Shown here: positions 60,317 to 64,000 of the stretch, in pieces
Numbering within the stretch: the stretch's first letter is position 1
Layout: each line of letters opens with the position of its first letter
Assembly (NCBI GenBank): GCA_023390655.1
Contig: JAEWCL010000014.1
Span: forward strand, 1-64,000
Origin: Bacillota bacterium
GTDB taxonomy: Bacteria > Bacillota > Clostridia > Christensenellales > CAG-138
DNA: 64,000 nt
Direction of reading: 5' to 3'
Translations under genes and position numbers: made by a program
The notes under the pieces: model-generated
Databases searched by the model: none
Seen by the model: only the letters and a program-made list of their open reading frames with translations
What the model was told of the DNA's origin: nothing

Positions 60317-60339
60317 CCCGCCGCCCGTATGGCGGCGGG
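60317..60339 (+). terminator. Hairpin after kinase gene
   Basis: A 9-bp stem CCCGCCGCC / GGCGGCGGG, loop CGTAT; short T-run only 8 bases later. Confidence 0.45.
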
Positions 60340-60365
60340 TGCGTGACTTTTGCCATGAAAGATTC

Positions 60366-60394
60366 TTGACAGAAAAATGCATACAGACTAAGAT
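60366..60394 (+). promoter_or_regulatory. Promoter of first SorC gene
   Basis: TTGACA (60366-60371), 17-base spacer, TAAGAT (60389-60394). Confidence 0.65.
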
Positions 60395-60444
60395 AAAGTG
60401 ACGAAACCCGTAACAATGAAGATTTCTCGTGAGGCGGTGGACAG

Positions 60445-61404
60445 TTGGATACAAGACATGACATACACATTCTGGTGCAGGCTGCACAGATGTACTATAT
60501 GGATGGGTTGACACAGGAAAAGATCGCGCAGCAGCTTGGCATGTCGCGTTCGGCTGTGTCCATGATACTGACGGAGGCGAGGGAATTCGGCATCGTCGAT
60601 ATCAGGATCAAAAATCCGCAGATCAACAACGAGGTGCTCTCAAGCAGGATGGTGGAGCGGTTTGGGCTCAAAAAGTGCTTTGTCATCCCCGTCAACGCAA
60701 AGCTGCAGCGTATATTGACAAAGATCGTGGCGGCGCAGGGCGCTGTGATTGCGGCGGGTGAAATCCGCAGCCATTCCTCCCTGGGGGTTGCGTGGGGCAC
60801 CACCTGTTATGAGTGCATGTCCTCCTTCCGCAACACGGAAAACCTGTTTGATGTGCATGTGGTTCCGCTCATCGGCGGCACCAACCGCATCGCGTCAGAA
60901 TACCAGCTCAATGAAATGGTGCGCATGATGGCGGAAAAGCTACAGGGCCTGCCTTCGTTTATGTACGCGCCTGCGCTTGCCGAGAACATTGAAGAAAAAA
61001 ATCTGCATATGAAGAGCGCCTATATGCAGCCCATCATTGAAAAATGGAATACGCTTGATGTGGCGCTCGTGAGCGTCGGCGCGCCGCCGGAGTATTATAA
61101 CAGCAAGCTCCAGTTTGACCCGGACGAAGCCATACACAAATTTGAATCCGATCCCACGCTGGCGGTCGGCGACATCTCCGCGCGCCGTTTCAACATGCGG
61201 GGCGAGTTTTTGAACAACCAGTACAACCAGCGCATTATCGGCATTGGCGAGCAGGAGCTGAGAAACGCGGGAAAAGTCATCTGCATGGCTGCAGGTGACC
61301 ATAAGGTGCTTTCCATATTGGGCGCCCTGCGCGCGGATATTATGGATATCCTGATTACCGATGAAAACACGGCGGAGCGTGTGATGCGCATCGCGGGGGA
61401 ATGA
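60445..61404 (+). CDS. SorC-family sugar-binding regulator
   Basis: 319 residues. N-terminal HTH MYYMDGLTQEKIAQQLGMSRSAVSMILTEAREFGIV, then a NagB-like sugar-phosphate-binding domain (LGVAWGTTCYECMSSF, VVPLIGGTNRIASEYQ, AAGDHKVLSILGALRADIMDILITDE quoted in part). Such proteins sense phosphorylated sugars, which fits the kinase/epimerase operon just upstream. TTG start with GGCGG upstream; an intrinsic terminator follows. Confidence 0.9.
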   Translation: MDTRHDIHILVQAAQMYYMDGLTQEKIAQQLGMSRSAVSMILTEAREFGIVDIRIKNPQINNEVLSSRMVERFGLKKCFVIPVNAKLQRILTKIVAAQGAVIAAGEIRSHSSLGVAWGTTCYECMSSFRNTENLFDVHVVPLIGGTNRIASEYQLNEMVRMMAEKLQGLPSFMYAPALAENIEEKNLHMKSAYMQPIIEKWNTLDVALVSVGAPPEYYNSKLQFDPDEAIHKFESDPTLAVGDISARRFNMRGEFLNNQYNQRIIGIGEQELRNAGKVICMAAGDHKVLSILGALRADIMDILITDENTAERVMRIAGE

Positions 61405-61424
61405 CGGCGTTTTTGATGGATTGC

Positions 61425-61448
61425 AGCCCGGGCCACCGGGCTTTTTTT
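61425..61448 (+). terminator. Rho-independent terminator
   Basis: Stem AGCCCGG / CCGGGCT, loop GCCA, followed by six T. Confidence 0.85.
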
Positions 61449-61551
61449 GCAGGTTCTTCATGAACAAACGTGCATTCCATATGGAAAAGCTGAAATTAGT
61501 TGATTTTCGTTCTTTGCGCACAGGTATCATGGGAACAGGAGGGTGAGCGGT

Positions 61552-62490
61552 ATGGACAGAAGAGATACAAAAATTATGGTCGCAAAGCTATATTATCTGG
61601 AAGGCCTTTCGCAGGAGGAGATCGCAAAGAAGATCCACCTGTCCAGGCCCAGCGTATCGCGCCTGCTCAAAGCCTGCGTGGAAGAGGGCATCGTCAAGAT
61701 TAAGATCGACGATATTTCCTCACGGGGGAAGGAGCTTGCAAGGCGTTTGACGGAGACCTATGGGATCCGCAAGGCGATCGTGGTGCCGCAGGGACACAGC
61801 GTGGAGGCGGATAAGGAAAAGGTGGGTGGGGCCGCCGCGGGCTATCTTGAGGAGGCGCTCTCGCCCGGGATGATGATCGGCATCTCCTGGGGAACGACGA
61901 TACACAGCGTGGTGCAGAATATGAAGCGGCGCAACCTGATGAAGGCGGATGTCATACAGCTGCTTGGCGGAACGGGCAGCAAGACCGGCGATACGGACGC
62001 AAATTCCATGGCGCTTGCGCTTGCGCGCGCGCTTGGCGGGGATGCGTACCTGCTGCAGGCACCGTTTATGGTGCAAAGCAAGATTTTACGGGACCTCCTG
62101 ATGGAAGAACCCCATATCAAAAGCCATTTTGAACGGCTCAAGGATACGGATATCGCCATCGTCGGCCTTGGCTCCACCAAGGCGGAATTAAGCGCACAGT
62201 TCCGCTCCGGGCACATCAATATGGAGGATTCCGCGCGCCTCATCAGCGAAGGGGCCGTGGGGGATATTTGCGGCAGGTATGTGGACATCAACGGCCATGA
62301 ATGCCATACGTCGTTAAGCGATAAAATGATCGCGGTCTCATTGGACACCTTAAAGCGAATTCCCACCGTGATCGGCGTTGCGGCGGGCGAGCAAAAGGCG
62401 GACATTCTTGTGGCCGCCCTGCGCGGCAGGTATATCGATGTGCTGATTACCGATGAAAAGGCGGCGGAGAGTGCGCTGGAATACCGGTAG
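61552..62490 (+). CDS. SorC-family sugar-binding regulator (second)
   Basis: 312 residues. HTH KLYYLEGLSQEEIAKKIHLSRPSVSRLLKACVEEGIV, sensor domain with GISWGTTIHSVVQNM, DVIQLLGGTGSKTGDTDANS and AAGEQKADILVAALRG. Start at 61552 with AGGAGGG. Followed by a strong terminator, so it is a monocistronic regulator, probably for the downstream epimerase/SDR unit, judging by position. Confidence 0.92.
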   Translation: MDRRDTKIMVAKLYYLEGLSQEEIAKKIHLSRPSVSRLLKACVEEGIVKIKIDDISSRGKELARRLTETYGIRKAIVVPQGHSVEADKEKVGGAAAGYLEEALSPGMMIGISWGTTIHSVVQNMKRRNLMKADVIQLLGGTGSKTGDTDANSMALALARALGGDAYLLQAPFMVQSKILRDLLMEEPHIKSHFERLKDTDIAIVGLGSTKAELSAQFRSGHINMEDSARLISEGAVGDICGRYVDINGHECHTSLSDKMIAVSLDTLKRIPTVIGVAAGEQKADILVAALRGRYIDVLITDEKAAESALEYR

Positions 62491-62543
62491 GTTTTAGCGG
62501 CACGGTGCGCCGCAGTCTTGGAAAAAGAGAAGATCATATGGAT

Positions 62544-62575
62544 AAGGCGGGTTCCGGCTGGAACCCGCCTTTTTC
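62544..62575 (+). terminator. Rho-independent terminator
   Basis: A 12-bp perfect stem AAGGCGGGTTCC / GGAACCCGCCTT, loop GGCT, then TTT. Confidence 0.88.
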
Positions 62576-62596
62576 TGGCGCTTTGCATGGCTGATT

Positions 62597-62665
62597 TTTC
62601 ACAATGTGAACATATGTGCAATATATGTTGGGATTATTGACAAGAGTGTATCGCAGGATTATGAT
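62597..62665 (+). promoter_or_regulatory. Promoter of the ribulose-phosphate epimerase unit with upstream palindrome
   Basis: TTGACA (62637-62642), 17-base spacer, TATGAT (62660-62665). TTCACAATGTGAA, just upstream, is a 13-base palindrome, and ACATATGT follows it; candidate SorC binding sites. Confidence 0.65.
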
Positions 62666-62720
62666 AAAAGCAACCCTGACAAATGTCATGAATAATGTTA
62701 ATTCCGAAAGGAAGCCGGCT

Positions 62721-63374
62721 ATGAAGCTCTCTGCGTCTATCCTTTCTGCCGACCATCTGCGCCTTGGAGAAGAAATTGAAAGAGCGGTGCAGGCCGGGTG
62801 CGAATTGATGCACCTCGATGTGATGGACGGCCATTTTGTACCCAATCTTGCGGTAGGCCTGTGTACCATAGAGGCACTCAGGCACGAGACCCGCCTGCGC
62901 AAGGATGCGCATTTGATGATTTCCAATCCCGAAGCGATGATTGCACCCTTTATCCGTGCGGGCGTTGACTCCATCACCATACATGCGGAGAGCACGCCCC
63001 ATCATATCCGCCTGCTGCGCGAGATCAAAAAGGCCGGGATACGCGCAGGCATTGCGCTTACGCCTGAAACGCCTGTAGAGGCGGTGCTTACAGCGCTTCC
63101 GGAAGTGGATATCGTGCTGCAGGTATCCGTATGCGTGGGATTTGGCGGGCAGAAGTTTATTGCGCCTGTTTTTGAAAAGCTGCGGCAGCTCCGTGCCTAC
63201 AAGGAACGCTTCGGATACGGCTACGAAATACAGGTGGATGGAGGCATTACCTTTGAAACCGCCGCAACGGCGGCACAATGCGGCGCAGAAGTGCTTGTGG
63301 CGGGTTCCGCGCTGTTCTGTGCAGCGGATATGCGGGCGGCGGCAGAATCCTTGCGGGCGGCAACGCCGGAATAA
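62721..63374 (+). CDS. rpe: Ribulose-phosphate 3-epimerase
   Basis: 217 residues, standard length. LSASILSADHLRLGEEI, MHLDVMDGHFVPN (metal His and Asp), DAHLMI, the third-strand HAEST, and VCVGFGGQKFIAPVFEKL with QVDGGI near the C-terminus. Interconverts D-ribulose 5-phosphate and D-xylulose 5-phosphate, or acts on a related ketose phosphate. The start at 62721 (MKLSASIL) fits the family; AAAGGAAG upstream. Being in a sugar operon, it may be a specialised paralogue. Confidence 0.93.
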   Translation: MKLSASILSADHLRLGEEIERAVQAGCELMHLDVMDGHFVPNLAVGLCTIEALRHETRLRKDAHLMISNPEAMIAPFIRAGVDSITIHAESTPHHIRLLREIKKAGIRAGIALTPETPVEAVLTALPEVDIVLQVSVCVGFGGQKFIAPVFEKLRQLRAYKERFGYGYEIQVDGGITFETAATAAQCGAEVLVAGSALFCAADMRAAAESLRAATPE

Positions 63375-63411
63375 AAGGCGTATTTTATAGTTTGAAATGG
63401 AGGAAAGTGGC

Positions 63412-64000
63412 ATGAGTCTGTATTCCGATCATCTGAAGGATAAGGTTTGCGTGGTGACAGGGGCGGCAAAGAGCATCGGGTTTGCCATTGCGCAAAAGTA
63501 TGCGGAACAAAACGCCAAGGTTGTGCTGATCGACATCGACCCGCTGGTGGAACAATCCGCAGCGGAGCTCCGGGAAAAGGGATACCGGGCGGCGGGGATT
63601 GTGCTCAATATTACGGACCGGGCGGCGGTGCTAGACTGCTTCAGGCGCATTGTAGAGGAGCAGGGGGAAATTTACGCACTGGTCAACAACGCGGGCGTAG
63701 TGGATCAGCGTCCTTTTGAGGAAAACGACGAGGCCGTGTTTGACAAGATGTTCAAGGTCAATGTATACGGGACGGCATATTGCATCCAGGGCGCAATCGA
63801 AAGCATGAAGCGGCAGCAGGAAGGCCGCATCATCAACTTCGCTTCCAAATCCGGGAAAACCGGCTCCGCCCTGATGGCCCCCTACAGCGCGGCAAAGGGC
63901 GCGGTGATTGTGCTGACACAGGCGCTTGCCTATGAATACGCGCCCTACAACATCAAAATCAATTCCGTGTGCCCCGGCATTACGGATGCCACGGGCGTGT
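63412..64000 (+). CDS. Short-chain dehydrogenase/reductase, 3' end beyond window
   Basis: 196 codons visible, open to the window edge. NAD(P) motif VTGAAKSIGFAIAQKYAEQN (~16), NNAGVVD (~92) and active-site SKSGKTGSALMAPYSAAKG with YxxxK, then INSVCPGI. The first four-fifths of a ~250-residue classical SDR is present. Probably a polyol or sugar dehydrogenase supplying the ketose used by the neighbours. GGAGG upstream; 37 bases after the epimerase gene. Confidence 0.9.
   Translation, partial: MSLYSDHLKDKVCVVTGAAKSIGFAIAQKYAEQNAKVVLIDIDPLVEQSAAELREKGYRAAGIVLNITDRAAVLDCFRRIVEEQGEIYALVNNAGVVDQRPFEENDEAVFDKMFKVNVYGTAYCIQGAIESMKRQQEGRIINFASKSGKTGSALMAPYSAAKGAVIVLTQALAYEYAPYNIKINSVCPGITDATGV

Noticed and set aside
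1..64000. CRISPR arrays, complete tRNAs, rRNAs, intact insertion sequences or phage modules
   Set aside because: None seen; no evenly spaced direct repeats, no transposase or integrase motifs and no complete cloverleaf.

Overview
The window looks like a chromosomal segment of a GC-rich Clostridia-type Bacillota. The support is strong AGGAGG-type ribosome sites, TTG and GTG starts, lipoprotein signal peptides on every solute-binding protein, a YesL/DUF624 protein, LacI/SorC/GntR regulators and compact divergent operons. The lineage is inferred from style only; no rRNA or complete tRNA is present. Almost everything from 2.8 kb onward concerns uptake and breakdown of sugars, sugar acids or polyols.

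Layout. (1) 1-2.7 kb is an AT-richer accessory edge. It holds the 3' end of an RHS polymorphic toxin gene with an RNase-like tip, its immunity gene, a lone 3' tRNA fragment with terminator (a probable old integration site) and a second immunity-type gene. (2) 2.8-5.0 kb, minus strand, holds a DUF2877 (AllH-like) protein and an MFS exporter. (3) 5.2-24.2 kb, plus strand, is a large catabolic island. It encodes a split transketolase, a three-subunit molybdenum hydroxylase, a split PEP-synthase-like phosphotransferase, an MBL-fold hydrolase, a 3-hydroxyacyl-CoA-dehydrogenase-like enzyme, a DUF1097 membrane protein and a GntR/FCD regulator. A second operon follows with cupin, SMP-30 lactonase, Zn-alcohol dehydrogenase, HprK-like P-loop protein, PHP phosphoesterase, IolA-like CoA-acylating aldehyde dehydrogenase and transaldolase. 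Near-identical 12-bp palindromes (ATAATYGATTAT) lie in front of all three units, which suggests one GntR regulon. I cannot match this gene set to a named pathway.

(4) 24.2-39.5 kb contains two ribose-type ABC transport operons, diverging from a 0.7-kb control region that carries several LacI-type operators. The minus-strand operon also has an ASRT-family protein, an M24 peptidase homologue lacking metal ligands, an AllA-like protein and an MFS transporter. The plus-strand operon adds an unusual GH20-related glycoside hydrolase, an L-rhamnose-mutarotase-like protein and, after a repeat, a polysaccharide deacetylase. The LacI regulator at 39.8 kb has a matching operator in its own promoter. (5) 39.8-50.9 kb is xylan or xylo-oligosaccharide use: a MalEFG-type transporter, GH43 xylosidase, a second LacI regulator with its own operator set, DUF624 protein, xylose isomerase and an AraC regulator. 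(6) 51.1-61.4 kb is a pentulose or polyol operon: ABC transporter with two permeases, UlaE-like 3-epimerase, iron alcohol dehydrogenase, a second AllA-like protein, an L-xylulokinase-like FGGY kinase and a SorC regulator. (7) 61.5-64 kb holds a second SorC regulator, ribulose-phosphate 3-epimerase and an SDR dehydrogenase cut by the window end.

The transporters appear to import different pentose or polyol-type substrates. The kinases, epimerases, transketolase and transaldolase would feed them into the pentose-phosphate pool.
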